NCBI GenBank assembly: GCA_951799445.1
Contig: OX637287.1
Span: forward strand, 42,127,724 to 42,191,723
Direction: 5' to 3'
Source: Pseudisothecium myosuroides
Lineage: Eukaryota > Streptophyta > Bryopsida > Hypnales > Lembophyllaceae
DNA: 64,000 bases
Shown: piece after piece, positions 63,882 through 64,000 of the stretch
Numbering within the stretch: position 1 is the first letter of the stretch
Layout of the letters: the number at the start of each line of letters is the position of its first letter
Notes under the pieces: model-generated
Database searches by the model: none
What the model was told of the DNA's origin: nothing
The model's input: only the letters and a program-made list of their open reading frames with translations
Position numbers and translations under genes: made by a program

Positions 63882-64000
63882 CACTAGTAGAAAATAGGGT
63901 CAAATGTAACAAGTGAAAAAATGATCAGTCACTAAGAAATGACTAAACAATGATTGCCTGTCATTAAAAAGGCACCAAAGCAGACATGGCGTGCGGTATA
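63882..64000 (+). mobile_element. Left end of a second CACTA element (runs off the window)
   Basis: CACTAGTAGAAAATAGGG is a classic CACTA terminus. It is followed by repeated AATGA(C/T) and AGTCACT motifs like the subterminal repeats of the element at 1319. Confidence 0.8.

Noticed and set aside
1..64000. CRISPR arrays, bacterial operons, tRNA or rRNA genes
   Set aside because: I saw no regularly spaced identical repeats of CRISPR type and no tRNA or rRNA signature; the window is clearly plant nuclear DNA.

Overview
This is an AT-rich nuclear window from a land plant. Genes have many exons and GT-AG introns. They lie far apart in repeat-rich DNA. The gene families (CYP707-like P450, lachrymatory-factor-synthase-like SRPBCC protein, RING/coiled-coil protein, plant coiled-coil protein) and the transposons (CACTA, PIF/Harbinger-like, hAT-like, LINE, solo LTR) all fit a plant. 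The mass of decayed repeats suggests a medium or large genome. I cannot name the species; a non-seed plant (lycophyte, fern or bryophyte) is a guess.

Layout. 1-4.4 kb: a decayed LINE split by a 2.3-kb CACTA element with a 3-bp target duplication. 5.9-12.0 kb (minus): a seven-exon gene for a ~970-aa protein with a short coiled coil and a long basic, Ser/Pro-rich region; all intron phases agree. 12.5-27 kb: repeat desert with four copies of a ~0.9-kb family that ends in CCCCTAAAG-like inverted repeats and sits between TTAA tetranucleotides. 27.3-32.4 kb (plus): a multi-exon gene for a protein with a possible XS-like segment, a 15-residue tandem-repeat helix and a C-terminal RING finger, followed by a second, gene-less copy of its own 5' region. 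34.7-35.6 kb: another 0.9-kb repeat. 37.6-39.0 kb (minus): a two-exon LFS-like SRPBCC gene, preceded by six ~170-bp tandem repeats that appear to duplicate its promoter/leader. 40.6-44.1 kb: a cluster of small TTAA, foldback and PIF/Harbinger-like elements. 45.7-50.8 kb (plus): a CYP707-like P450 with eight exons found; the last short exon was not found. 54.4-64 kb: a foldback CACTA-like MITE, another 0.9-kb repeat, a dead hAT-like (DUF4371-like) transposase, a palindromic element, a hairpin-rich 337-bp element, and a 0.9-kb repeat broken by a solo LTR and, at the window edge, by a second CACTA element.

The four host genes show no operon-like or pathway link. The most unusual features are the abundant TTAA-flanked family with piggyBac-like insertion signature, the tandemly amplified upstream region of the LFS-like gene, the I-helix of the P450 that lacks the usual acidic residue, and the CG-rich chain of hairpins near 61.5 kb. 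All gene models come from reading frame and splice-site logic; none was tested against a database or transcripts.
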